Assembly: GCA_943367755.1 (NCBI GenBank)
Contig: CALRKB020000022.1
Location: 1 to 64,000, forward strand
DNA from: PCC-6802 sp943367755
GTDB lineage: Bacteria; Cyanobacteriota; Cyanobacteriia; Pseudanabaenales; Pseudanabaenaceae
Reading direction: 5' to 3'
Length of the DNA stretch: 64,000 nucleotides
Shown here: one piece after another, positions 35,701 through 43,519 of the stretch
How positions within the stretch are numbered: the first letter of the stretch is position 1
Layout: the number at the start of each line of letters is the position of its first letter
Notes under the pieces: model-generated
Told to the model about the DNA's origin: nothing
Seen by the model: only the letters and a program-made list of their open reading frames with translations
Database searches by the model: none
Program-made: the position numbers and the translations under genes

Positions 35701-37934
35701 TGCACTTGATCGGCCTGTTCCTCTGCTAGTAAGTGTTGTAAGTCTACCAAGGGAATAGAGATCGATAGATCGCTGGCAATCTCCTGGACTTGAACACCAT
35801 CAACCATCTTAAAGCTAGTCCGCAATATTTCGTGGCGCTGCACGATCGCTTGTACTGCCATTTCTAACGCCGTGACGTCGAGATCGCCCGTCAACTGGAG
35901 CGGTTCTGGCATGTTATAGGTGGCGCTTCCACCTTCTAATTGATCGAGAAACCACAATCTTGTTTGAGCGAAGGATAAAGGTAAAGATTCATCGCGAGGA
36001 ACTCGCACAATTGGCGGTGGTACGCGGTCGTTCAGCCATCCTTGTACTCTCATACCAGCTTCCTGATTAGCCTCAATTAATTCGCTGAATTGAGCGATCA
36101 TAGGCAGTTCAAATAAGCTCCGCAAAGGCAGTTCTACCCCAAACAGCGATCGCAATTGGATAATTACCTGTGTCGCCAGCAGGGAATGTCCTCCCAACTC
36201 AAAGAAGTTGTCATGAATGCCTACTTGATGGATATTGAGAATTTCTGCCCATAGTTGTGCCAGCATTGCCTGTGTGGGAGTAGCAGGAGGGACAAAATCG
36301 GTATACCAATTTAGATCCAGATCTGGCACGGGTAGAGCCTGGCGATCTACTTTGCCATTGGGAGTTAGTGGCATCGATTCTAAGTAGACAAATGCTCCAG
36401 GTATCATATAGTCTGGCAACCACTGGTTAAGAAAATCGCGCAAGTTGCTAGTTGTAACTGAGCGATCGGCGATCGCATAGGCAGCTAAATATAAATTTCC
36501 CAGGCGATCTGCTCTGGCAATTACCACCGCTTCCTGCACTTGGGGATGTTGACTTAGAACCGCTTCAATTTCGCCCAACTCAATCCGAAAGCCGCGAATC
36601 TTTACCTGGCAGTCAATCCGCCCCAGAAATTCGATATTACCATCGGGGAGATAACGGGCGCGATCGCCAGTTTTATATAAACGCGCCGAGTCTGCGGGGT
36701 TAAAAGGGTTTGCAATAAAAGCCTGTGCCGTGAGAGTTGGATTATTCAAATAACCGCGTCCCACCCCAGCACCGCCCACATAAAGTTCGCCCGCCTCACC
36801 AATTGGCAAGGGTTGCAACTGCGGATCGAGAATATATAATTGGGTATTGGAGACTGGACGACCGATTGGGAGATTTAGGATTTCCGATGCGGGTGGTTGG
36901 TAAATTGGATAATGAGTGACATCATCCGAACATTCCGTTGGCCCATAGGCATTCATGATTGGAATACTGGGATAATACTCCAGCCACTGACGGCATAACT
37001 GGGGAGGCAGGGGTTCACCTGTAAGTAATAACCACCGCAAATTGGCTAGTTTGTGTCGAATCCCATCAAATTCTATTTGTTGGATAAGTGCGCGTAGTAG
37101 TGATGGCACGATCTCCAGAATAGAAATGCACTGACGCTCTACAAGAGCAAGTAACTGAGTTGGGTCTGTAGTAATTTCGGTACTAATAATCTCAACTTTG
37201 CCACCAACGAGCAAAGCAACGAGAAATTGCCAAATGCTAATATCAAAGGTTTGGGATGCTGTTTGGGCGACGATATTGCTAGCACTCAAATTCAAATCCA
37301 CTATCTTCGCATATAAATGATTCACCATCCCCCGTTGTTCGAGCATCGCTCCCTTAGGAGTGCCAGTGGAACCAGAAGTGTATATTACATAGGCTAGATT
37401 ATTTGGAGTGCAGCGGATCGGCAGATTTTCCGTCGCACCTTCTACCCGATCTAAATCTTCGAGGCATAACAATTGGGGTTTAGTTTCTAATCCTTCGACA
37501 ATTGGAGAAATTATCGCTTCCCATTTCTGCTCAGACAATAGCAACGCCACCTGACTTTGCGCTAATACCTGCTGCGTGCGCGTTGCGGGATAATCGGGAT
37601 TTAGCGGTAGATATGCTCCACCCGCTTTGAACACTGCTAACATCGCTGTTAGAAAATCGATATTGCGATCGCACATCAAGGCAACAATGGTTTCTGCCCC
37701 CACACCCAGTTCGACTAAATGCCTTGCCCACCGATTTGCACGGGCATTTAATTGGTGGTAGGTTAGCTGTCGATCGTTAAATCTAACGGCGATCGCATCT
37801 GGGGTGCGCGATACCTGTTGCTCGAACAACTGGGAGAAACACTGGTCTAAGGGATAATCAGTCTTGGTATCGTTCCAATTGTGGAGCAACTGCTGCTCCG
37901 TGGTACTTAGTAGTGGGAGGTGCAAATTAGTCAT
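32793..37934 (-). CDS. NRPS, modules 1 and 2: A-PCP-C-A-PCP
   Basis: A 1713-aa synthetase that starts the chain: the first domain is an A domain preceded only by the short linker normally found between C and A (LHLPLLSTTEQQLLHNWND). A1 has pocket D-I-W-E-L-T-A-D-D plus Lys (diaminopropionate/diaminobutyrate type); its carrier Ser is 584. The condensation domain spans about 635-1075 (HHIISDGWS, first His 783). A2 has pocket D-A-S-T-I-A-G-V-C plus Lys, close to codes for Tyr or Phe; its carrier Ser is 1648. Its start codon overlaps the sbnB stop (ATGA), so the operon is tightly coupled. Pocket residues were aligned to GrsA by eye. Confidence 0.94.
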   Translation of the reverse strand: MTNLHLPLLSTTEQQLLHNWNDTKTDYPLDQCFSQLFEQQVSRTPDAIAVRFNDRQLTYHQLNARANRWARHLVELGVGAETIVALMCDRNIDFLTAMLAVFKAGGAYLPLNPDYPATRTQQVLAQSQVALLLSEQKWEAIISPIVEGLETKPQLLCLEDLDRVEGATENLPIRCTPNNLAYVIYTSGSTGTPKGAMLEQRGMVNHLYAKIVDLNLSASNIVAQTASQTFDISIWQFLVALLVGGKVEIISTEITTDPTQLLALVERQCISILEIVPSLLRALIQQIEFDGIRHKLANLRWLLLTGEPLPPQLCRQWLEYYPSIPIMNAYGPTECSDDVTHYPIYQPPASEILNLPIGRPVSNTQLYILDPQLQPLPIGEAGELYVGGAGVGRGYLNNPTLTAQAFIANPFNPADSARLYKTGDRARYLPDGNIEFLGRIDCQVKIRGFRIELGEIEAVLSQHPQVQEAVVIARADRLGNLYLAAYAIADRSVTTSNLRDFLNQWLPDYMIPGAFVYLESMPLTPNGKVDRQALPVPDLDLNWYTDFVPPATPTQAMLAQLWAEILNIHQVGIHDNFFELGGHSLLATQVIIQLRSLFGVELPLRSLFELPMIAQFSELIEANQEAGMRVQGWLNDRVPPPIVRVPRDESLPLSFAQTRLWFLDQLEGGSATYNMPEPLQLTGDLDVTALEMAVQAIVQRHEILRTSFKMVDGVQVQEIASDLSISIPLVDLQHLLAEEQADQVQRFAITESQQTFDLGMAPLLRVTLVRLEEKSHLLLLTMHHIISDGWSMGIFIDEISTLYQGFCAGKPVELPELPIQYADFARWQRQWLTGEVLQTHLDYWKYQLDAVPPLLELPTDRPRPSIQTFQGASVAFQLDRELTQQLKTLSQRSGATLFMTLLAAFATLLSRYSGQEDIAIGSPIANRNHSGIESLIGFFVNTLVLRTQLDGNPTFAELLERVREMTLAAYEHQDLPFEKLVEELQPERSLSYTPLFQVMFVLQNAPVGKLELSDLTMTPFKMEHVNAKFDLTLQMEETAAGLTGELIYNRDLFDPATIERMARHFQILLSGIVANTQQRVAQLPLLSTAEQQQLLIDWNATQTDYPQDKCIHQLFEAQVEKTPDAIAVQFENAQLTYRELNDRANQLAYYLKILGVKPEVLVGICVERSLEMIVGLLGILKAGGAYVPLDPAYPQDRLSFMLSDSQVEVLLTQAKLVASLPDRSVPTVCLDTDWGVISRARNTNPICGVKPHNLAYVIYTSGSTGKPKGVLVAHQGLCNLALAQIRIFDVHPNSRVLQFASFSFDASISEVVMSLCAGATLYLDTRESLLPGTNLMNLLRDRKITHVTLSPSALAAMPSGEYPDLRTIIVAGEACPPDLVAQWSKGRRFLNGYGPTESTVCATTAICTDSTDTKSPPPIGKPINNIQTYILDRHLQPVPIGIPGELHIGGISLAQGYLNHPELTAEKFIPNPFSQDYSGRLYKTGDLVRYLPDGNIEFLGRIDQQVKIRGFRIELGEVEAVLSLHPQVREVVVVARIDQSGGKRLVAYIVPSTELISTSELRNFLSDRLAEFMIPSAFVMLESLPLTPNGKIDRKALANLEQAQSVLDPNVVAPRTGVEEILATIWAEILGLEQVGVYHNFFELGGHSLLATQVISRIQDSLQVQLPLRSLFEKQTIADLAIAVVEHLAEDTDQDEMDRILAELEEMELTINN

Positions 37935-38980
37935 GACACAGATACTCCAAATTCTTCTCGTTCTAACCAGGAAACTGGTAGAAATGACTTGATTGTGTCG
38001 CCCAGATTTTGTGCGATCGCGATTTTGTAGGCTAACTGTCCCACTGCTAAATCGAGCACGCCCAATCCAAATGGACTGAAGATCGCGAGTTGGTGATCGT
38101 CTTGGCGTGCAGGTGCAACACCATTGAGAATATCGCCTAGAGTACAGCGAATAAAATCGCGATTTCCTGTTTGTTGTTCGGCGAGGTGAATTGATGTTTG
38201 GGCGCGGGATACATGATCGATATCATCAACAACGTTATCCGCCGCTAAGATGATTTCTGGGGACAAGTCTCGCAGGGAAATATGTAAGATGATCGTGCCG
38301 GGGTGACACTGAGAAAGGTCGGATATGTGCGGTTTGGCGGCGGTGGTGGCAAAAGAAACCACGGCAGAATTCCGAAAAACAGGATCGGATTCTGTAACAA
38401 TAACTATCTCCAATTTCTCAGACAATTGCTGACACTTTCGTGTAAATTGTTCGGCGCGTTCTCGGCTCAGATCGTAAACTAGGACGGTTTCAATTTCTGG
38501 ACAAGTGGTTAAGAGAAACCGCAGGATTTCAAAATTAATTAACCCAGTCCCAATCATTCCCAGCGTCGTCAATTTTTGCTGGCCGCGTAATTGTTCCGCC
38601 GCGATCGCCGCACTTGCCGCAGTACGTTTGGCACTGATAATCGAGCTTTCCATAATTGCTTTGGTGTGGCCAGTTTGGGTGGAATTGAGGATTAAAGTAG
38701 CCGAAGCTCTTTCCATCCCCAAGGCGAGATTGTCTGGGAAAGAAGCAATCCATTTAATCCCCGTCGCATTCACCTCACCACCTAAATAAGCAGGTAAAGC
38801 AATAATCCGGTCTTTTTCATGATTTGGGAATCGCAAAAAGCTGGAATGAGGCAAACAGCTATCACCTTTGGCATGGATTTGATAGGCTAATTTGACAGCT
38901 TCCAAGATCTCGCGATCGCGGTTTTGCAATAGGGTAAAAATCTCATTACCTCTTAAGAGCAGAATGTCATCATAATTCAT
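37931..38980 (-). CDS. sbnB: 2,3-diaminopropionate biosynthesis dehydrogenase SbnB-like
   Basis: A 349-aa member of the ornithine cyclodeaminase/mu-crystallin family. SbnB oxidatively cleaves N-(1-amino-1-carboxyl-2-ethyl)-glutamate with NAD+ to 2,3-diaminopropionate and 2-oxoglutarate. The NAD-binding fold shows LTTLGMIGTGLINFEILRFL and SSIISAKRTAASAAIAAEQL; VNATGIKWIASFPDN is the substrate-side block. The ATG at 38980 (MNYDDILLLRG), with AGGA 8-11 bases upstream, is preferred over the longer open frame. It follows sbnA by 23 bp and overlaps the NRPS start by 4 bp, so it supplies the building block for three modules. Confidence 0.92.
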   Translation of the reverse strand: MNYDDILLLRGNEIFTLLQNRDREILEAVKLAYQIHAKGDSCLPHSSFLRFPNHEKDRIIALPAYLGGEVNATGIKWIASFPDNLALGMERASATLILNSTQTGHTKAIMESSIISAKRTAASAAIAAEQLRGQQKLTTLGMIGTGLINFEILRFLLTTCPEIETVLVYDLSRERAEQFTRKCQQLSEKLEIVIVTESDPVFRNSAVVSFATTAAKPHISDLSQCHPGTIILHISLRDLSPEIILAADNVVDDIDHVSRAQTSIHLAEQQTGNRDFIRCTLGDILNGVAPARQDDHQLAIFSPFGLGVLDLAVGQLAYKIAIAQNLGDTIKSFLPVSWLEREEFGVSVS

Positions 38981-39003
38981 GGCAAATTCCTGAAGATTTC
39001 TCT

Positions 39004-40113
39004 TTAATTTAGTGAATACATAGCAGCAGCACCAAAGTGTTCCTTGACCCAACTATCTGTATAAATTGTGTCGAGATAGCGTTCGCCGCGATCGCATAAA
39101 ATCGCCGCACAAGTGGCACCTGCGGGAATCTCTGTCAGCATTTTTCTGATTGCAGATATCACTGCACCCGATGAACCGCCAGCTAAGATAGCCTCACTCC
39201 GTAGCAATTGATAACAGCCACTAATACATTCCATGTCGGATACGTGTATGACTCGATCCTCTAATCCAGGTTGGAACAATTCTGGAACTCGCGCCGCACC
39301 ATGTCCGGGAATCAATCGTTTGCTGCGTTTGTCGCCAAAAATGACACTGCCTTTGGCATCAACAGCAATAATTTTGGTTTTGAGATTGTGGCTCTTGACA
39401 TATTCCGAGCAGCCGCGCAGGGTGCCACACGTACCAGTAGCGCAGAATAAGTAGTCCAATTTACCGTCGAGAGCAGTAGCAATTTCGTGCATGGTCTGAT
39501 GATGCGCGCGGACATTATTCATATTGGCGTACTGTTGACACCAAAAGCTCTTGGGAATTGAATTCAGTAATGACTTGACTCGATTAATACGAGCGGGTAG
39601 AAAATCACCAGTGATTGGGTCTGGTTCAGTGACTACATCAACTTCTGCGCCATAAGTTTTAAGGATTTTGATGTTCTGTTGGGTAGTTTTAGGATCGACA
39701 ACACAGATTAGATGTAAATTGAGTACGGCACAGGCTTGGGCTAGGCCAATTCCTAAATTTCCCGAACTGGATTCAATTATTGTATATCCGGCCTGAATAT
39801 CTCCATTCTCAAATGCGCTTTTCAGCATATTTAGAGCTGGCCGATCTTTAACGCTACCACCAGGATTAAACATTTCCAACTTACCGAATAGTTGGAAATC
39901 AGCATCTTTGAAAACTTTTTCTAATTTAATTAGTGGTGTATTCCCCACCGTTGATAAAATCCCCGAATTCAATGGAAGGGCATTATGTTTTGAGGAGATG
40001 CCTACTAAATCGTGATCGCTTTGCTGCGTAACTATCAGTTGGGGGATTATAGGGGGAGCAGTTTTACTAGATCGCGAATGAGGTGGCTTAGTTTTGAACA
40101 TTGGTTTTGACAT
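39004..40113 (-). CDS. sbnA: 2,3-diaminopropionate biosynthesis synthase SbnA-like
   Basis: A 369-aa PLP enzyme of the cysteine synthase family. SbnA joins O-phospho-L-serine and L-glutamate into the precursor that SbnB cleaves. The PLP-Lys motif is MFNPGGSVKDRPALNML, the substrate loop is ESSSGNLGIGLAQACA, and CATGTCGTLRGCSEY binds the cofactor phosphate. The N-terminal extension of about 50 residues before STVGNTPLIKLEKVF is longer than usual. The ATG at 40113 (MSKPMFKTKPP) has GGAGA upstream and is preferred. It is the first gene of the six-gene NRPS operon. A plain cysteine synthase is excluded mainly by pairing with sbnB. Confidence 0.92.
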   Translation of the reverse strand: MSKPMFKTKPPHSRSSKTAPPIIPQLIVTQQSDHDLVGISSKHNALPLNSGILSTVGNTPLIKLEKVFKDADFQLFGKLEMFNPGGSVKDRPALNMLKSAFENGDIQAGYTIIESSSGNLGIGLAQACAVLNLHLICVVDPKTTQQNIKILKTYGAEVDVVTEPDPITGDFLPARINRVKSLLNSIPKSFWCQQYANMNNVRAHHQTMHEIATALDGKLDYLFCATGTCGTLRGCSEYVKSHNLKTKIIAVDAKGSVIFGDKRSKRLIPGHGAARVPELFQPGLEDRVIHVSDMECISGCYQLLRSEAILAGGSSGAVISAIRKMLTEIPAGATCAAILCDRGERYLDTIYTDSWVKEHFGAAAMYSLN

Positions 40114-40547
40114 ATCTATTTTTCTCCGTGATGTCAGATATCTTGATTTTGTTTGAGCATTTCCCAAATCCAACTTCCACACAAATGGCCAAGTTCCTAG
40201 GAAGTTGATTTGAGGATTTACTTAGTGAATGTGATGCCCAACTAGCATTTCAGTTGCTGCTTCCCTAACTGCAACAATAAGAAGTTCAGTAACCCTATTG
40301 AGATATTTCTGTCTGCTCAAAGCCCCAATTTTAGACCTTTGAGATCTCCTAATTATTTTTGTTCTGATGCCTTAAAATTGAGTAATTCTTCTCGCCTATC
40401 AAATTGGCTATAAAAACTCATTTATAAAATAAAACCGATCTCTTTGCATTCATATAGCTAAGTATTCATTACTGATTGGGAATCAATTGTGAGTGAGATC
40501 AATCATTAACTGTGATTCTAGTCACATCTTGAAAATACAAATCAAAA
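40114..40547. other. Leader region of the NRPS operon
   Basis: This AT-rich stretch of about 430 bp lies between sbnA and the small ORF read in the same direction. It presumably holds the operon promoter. No Fur-box-like palindrome, terminator or RNA gene stands out by eye. Confidence 0.4.
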
Positions 40548-40691
40548 TCAATACTTTCGCCAAGTCAAGAAGTCTCTGCCTAGGAGGAGATTGACTAGAA
40601 TTAAGGTTCTGATCCATAGTATGTATAACATTTCACCCACTTGATTCTTTAAAAGACGTTTAACGTCATCAGTACCCAAAAAACCAGCCAT
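40548..40691 (-). CDS. Possible 47-aa small membrane protein upstream of the NRPS operon
   Basis: An ATG at 40691 is preceded by AAGGAG with a 7-base spacer, one of the clearest ribosome sites in the window. It opens a 47-codon frame beginning MAGFLGTDDVKRLLKNQVGE, followed by a hydrophobic stretch (MLYILWIRTLILVNLLL, residues 21-37) and a short polar tail ending FLTWRKY. This is an amphipathic head, one membrane helix and a basic tail. It is read toward sbnA, 434 bp away. I do not recognise the family, and coding is inferred from the ribosome site and composition only. Confidence 0.5.
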   Translation of the reverse strand: MAGFLGTDDVKRLLKNQVGEMLYILWIRTLILVNLLLGRDFLTWRKY

Positions 40692-41071
40692 GTTAATTCT
40701 CCTTAAGTATTCGATCTAGATTGGGTTAGTCAATGTCTTAGCAACATAATTAGATGAACTAAACTTGATTTAATTAGAGTTCTCATTCGTCTATTGCAAT
40801 TAGTACGTAGCTGCTAAACAGTTGGATCGAGCTTCAGGGAAAAAAATTTTAAATCATGTCAGAATCACAGAAATATTATGAATGTTATCTATCGATTACA
40901 GGGTAGCGAATTGGAATGGGATACCAACAAAATCTAAGGCAACATCAAATATATTGTTACCTTTGGGGGATGCAGCATAAGTTTTCTTGGCCCCTTCTAC
41001 CAAAGCGGTGATGCTACTGTTAAATAGCCAGGTATAATGCTTGCTGGTTGCGTCCTTAGGAATGTACTAAC
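40692..41071. other. Intergenic region between small ORF and pepA
   Basis: This 380-bp AT-rich divergent region lies between the minus-strand small ORF and the plus-strand pepA. It should carry promoters for both. No RNA gene, repeat or convincing hairpin was found. Confidence 0.4.
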
Positions 41072-42631
41072 GTGGAAATTAACTTGTTGGCTGGTAGTGC
41101 TAGCGATTGGTCAGGTGATGGTTTGGCGATCGCGCTATTTCAGCAAGATGGGGAAGATACTGGCATACTCAGTACGGCACTAATCGATCTAGATACGCAT
41201 AAGCTTGCAGGTACTCTCCAGGAACTAGTTAGCGAAACCGAATTTAAAGGGGAGATGGGATCGACGGCTAACGCTAGAGTCGGGGCAAATGCCACTATTC
41301 GCAAAGTGATGCTAATTGGCCTGGGTGAACCATCTAAGGCGACGGAAGACACTTGGCGTAAAGCCGCAGCCCAAGCAGCTAAATGGGGTATTCAGTCTAA
41401 ATGCAAGAGTTTGGCTCTATCTGTACCTCTGTATAACCAGGACGAAGCGCTGACAACGCAGTCTTTAGCTGAAGGGATTTTGCTTGCTACGCATCAGGAT
41501 AAACGCTTTAAATCGAAAGGTGACGGCAAGAACGATACTAAAAGTGCTGACGGTGCCAAATCTGAAATCAAACTAGAACGAGTCGATCTACTTGGCTTTG
41601 CTGCACCCGCCGCTAGAGATGGCTTGGAGAAAGCCCAAAAGATCTGTAGTGGCGCGATCGCCGCACGAGAACTAGTGTCAGCTCCAGCCAATGTCGTAAC
41701 GCCTATAACCTTGGCCGAGACTGCCAGAGCGATCGCTGTGACATACAAAGATTGCATGAGTGTCAAAATTCTGGAAAAAGCGGAATGCGAAGCTCTAGGT
41801 ATGGGCGCATTTCTTGGTGTTGCCCAAGCCTCCGATCTGCCGCCTAAGTTTATTCATCTCACCTATAAGCCAGAAGGTAACGAATCTCCCAAGCATAAGC
41901 TGGCCATTATTGGCAAGGGTATCACCTTCGACTCCGGGGGGCTGAATATCAAAGCGGGTGTGGGCAGCAGCATTGAAATGATGAAAACAGATATGGGTGG
42001 AGCTGCCGCTACGCTCGGTGCCGCAAGCGCGATCGCCCAACTCCGCCCCAGCGCAATCGAAGTCCACTTCATCATTGCTGCTTGCGAAAACATGATCAGT
42101 GGCAAGGCAATTCACCCTGGCGACATTCTTACCGCCTCTAACGGCAAAACCATCGAAGTGAATAATACCGATGCGGAAGGACGACTTACCCTCGCTGATG
42201 CGCTTGTGTATGCGGATAAGTTAGGTGTGGATGCGATCGTCGATCTCGCGACCCTAACAGGTGCCTGCGTTGTGGCATTAGGAGATAGCATTGCGGGTCT
42301 ATGGTCAAACAGTGACGAGCTAGCAGCCCAAATCCAGGCTGCCTCCCAAAAGGCAGGGGAAAAATTCTGGCGCATGCCATTGGAGGAACCCTACTTCGAT
42401 CAATTGAAGTCCGTGGTGGCCGATTTTAAGAATACTGGTGCTCGGGCAGGCGGCTCAATTACGGCATCTTTATTCCTGAAACAGTTTGTTGATAAGACTC
42501 CTGCTTGGGCACATCTTGATGTGGCGGGTCCAGTGTGGACAGAGAAAGAGAATGGTTACCTTAATGCGGGTGGGACTGGCTATCCCGTGCGTACCCTGGT
42601 TAATCTGGTTACGAGCATTGCAGATAGCTAA
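41072..42631 (+). CDS. pepA: Leucyl aminopeptidase (M17)
   Basis: A 519-aa cytosolic di-metal aminopeptidase that removes N-terminal residues from peptides. The catalytic C-terminal half is intact: IGKGITFDSGGLNIK, MKTDMGGAAATLGA and the M17 signature NTDAEGRLTLADAL, with metal-binding Lys, Asp and Glu residues in place. The N-terminal half is the usual regulatory/hexamer domain. A start at GTG 41072 gives the normal beginning (MEINLLAGSASDWSGD). A terminator follows 100 bp after the stop, separating it from the RiPP cluster, so it is probably a housekeeping gene, though such peptidases can trim RiPP leaders. Confidence 0.95.
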   Translation: MEINLLAGSASDWSGDGLAIALFQQDGEDTGILSTALIDLDTHKLAGTLQELVSETEFKGEMGSTANARVGANATIRKVMLIGLGEPSKATEDTWRKAAAQAAKWGIQSKCKSLALSVPLYNQDEALTTQSLAEGILLATHQDKRFKSKGDGKNDTKSADGAKSEIKLERVDLLGFAAPAARDGLEKAQKICSGAIAARELVSAPANVVTPITLAETARAIAVTYKDCMSVKILEKAECEALGMGAFLGVAQASDLPPKFIHLTYKPEGNESPKHKLAIIGKGITFDSGGLNIKAGVGSSIEMMKTDMGGAAATLGAASAIAQLRPSAIEVHFIIAACENMISGKAIHPGDILTASNGKTIEVNNTDAEGRLTLADALVYADKLGVDAIVDLATLTGACVVALGDSIAGLWSNSDELAAQIQAASQKAGEKFWRMPLEEPYFDQLKSVVADFKNTGARAGGSITASLFLKQFVDKTPAWAHLDVAGPVWTEKENGYLNAGGTGYPVRTLVNLVTSIADS

Positions 42632-42730
42632 AGCAGTGTACGAAAACCGCGATCGCAGGACTTACGTAAAAGCTCAAACCTATTCAAACAAGTCAATTCG
42701 GCAGTCTAGAATTTGACCTCTCTCTAACCC

Positions 42731-42755
42731 CCTCTTCCCGTGAAGAGGTTTTTTT
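42731..42755 (+). terminator. Intrinsic terminator after pepA
   Basis: The stem CCTCTT (42731-42736) pairs with AAGAGG (42743-42748) over a 6-base loop, followed by seven T residues. It ends the pepA transcript before the RiPP cluster. Confidence 0.8.
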
Positions 42756-42840
42756 AAGCCTTATATTCTCGTTACTTTTCCCTCTCCTACTCTGCTAATG
42801 TCTAAACTCCAATTGTCAGTGATGAAAAGCACATAATTTG

Positions 42841-42893
42841 TGTGATTGATATCAATTCATAAGTGAACTTAATGTTCAAGTATGTTTGCATAC
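42841..42893. promoter_or_regulatory. Palindromes upstream of the Nif11 precursor gene
   Basis: ATTGATATCAAT at 42845-42856 is a perfect 12-bp palindrome, with TGTGA just to its left (42841-42845). A second, shorter dyad, GTATG-TTTG-CATAC, spans 42880-42893. Both lie 60-110 bp before the precursor start and could be operators. Resemblance to a CRP site is only partial, since the right half reads TCAAT and not TCACA. No regulator gene is next to the cluster. Confidence 0.35.
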
Positions 42894-42950
42894 ATCTTTT
42901 TCACATGAAATGATGTCCAACAAAACTCAATTTCTCAAAGGAGAAACCAC

Positions 42951-43241
42951 ATGATAACAAAAACTGCACCCCAGATAACAACCGATCTCGAACAGTTTTA
43001 CTTGGAGCTGTTGAAAGACCCGATGCTGCAAGAGCGGCTTAAAGCAGCAACAGATCCAGATAGTCTTTGCGAACTAGCTGTAAAGTTGGGAGACGAGAAA
43101 GGCTACTTTTTCACTAAAGAGGAAGTCTTAGCTGCAATGGCAATAGAAGTTGCCATTGGGAATGAGTGGATTGAGGCTCTGGCCGATGATGGTGAAGGTG
43201 AGGATGTGCCGATGACATATACACTAAGTGCCTGCTACTAA
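42951..43241 (+). CDS. Nif11-type RiPP precursor peptide
   Basis: A 96-aa precursor of the Nif11 leader family. The leader shows the usual helix (DLEQFYLELLKDPMLQERLK), the middle AATDPDSLCELAVKLGDEKG, and FFTKEEVLAAMA. The acidic end LADDGEGEDVP lacks the double-Gly cleavage site common in the family. The remaining tail is short (MTYTLSACY, residues 88-96), with two Thr, one Ser and one Cys that a cyclodehydratase could turn into azolines. AAAGGAG lies 8-14 bases before the ATG. It is the first gene of the cluster running to 51306, followed by a hairpin and an intergenic repeat. Confidence 0.87.
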   Translation: MITKTAPQITTDLEQFYLELLKDPMLQERLKAATDPDSLCELAVKLGDEKGYFFTKEEVLAAMAIEVAIGNEWIEALADDGEGEDVPMTYTLSACY

Positions 43242-43370
43242 ATTTTGTGATAGTTATAGCGTCTTTTAGAATCTAAAAGAGATTTATTTATGGGGGTGAA
43301 GGGGTTCTACCCCTTCTTGGGGGCGTTGCCCCCAAATCCCCTATTCGTTGGCAATAGAAGTTGCCATTGG
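43138..43370 (+). repeat. 22-bp direct repeat inside and downstream of the precursor gene
   Basis: TGGCAATAGAAGTTGCCATT plus GG occurs at 43138-43159, inside the precursor gene (encoding AIEVAIG), and again without change at 43349-43370, after the intergenic repeat. The unit is itself a dyad (TGGCAA-N6-TTGCCA). The second copy is probably a scar of a local duplication or of insertion of the intergenic element; beyond 22 bp the flanks differ. Confidence 0.85.
43255..43343 (+). repeat. Intergenic repeat A (MITE-like), after precursor gene
   Basis: The repeat starts TATAGCGTCTTTTAGA and ends AAATCCCCTA. Inside are a perfect 9-bp dyad (43262-43270 with 43272-43280) and a G/C hairpin block, GGGGTGAAGGGG, then CCCCTTCTTGGGG, then GCCCCC. 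The same order of elements recurs at 44655-44769, so this is a dispersed non-coding element. It starts 14 bp after the precursor stop and might partly end or stabilise the precursor transcript. Confidence 0.75.
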
Positions 43371-43519
43371 AAGCTTATTTTTTGCCTTCCTAGTAAGTAT
43401 TTTGATTTAACTTTTTCTGATAAAGATTTTAGCCGAAACCCCTGAAATGGTAACACGGTATCTCCATCTCAGTTGGAAGTTTTAGGGTCGGTAGTTCATC
43501 TCAAATAAGAGCAAACTAT

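Noticed and set aside
23853..40113. Calling the NRPS operon a siderophore (staphyloferrin B-like) pathway because of sbnA/sbnB
   Set aside because: There is no NIS synthetase, no catechol or hydroxamate genes, no TonB receptor and no visible Fur box; sbnAB alone only indicate diaminopropionate supply.
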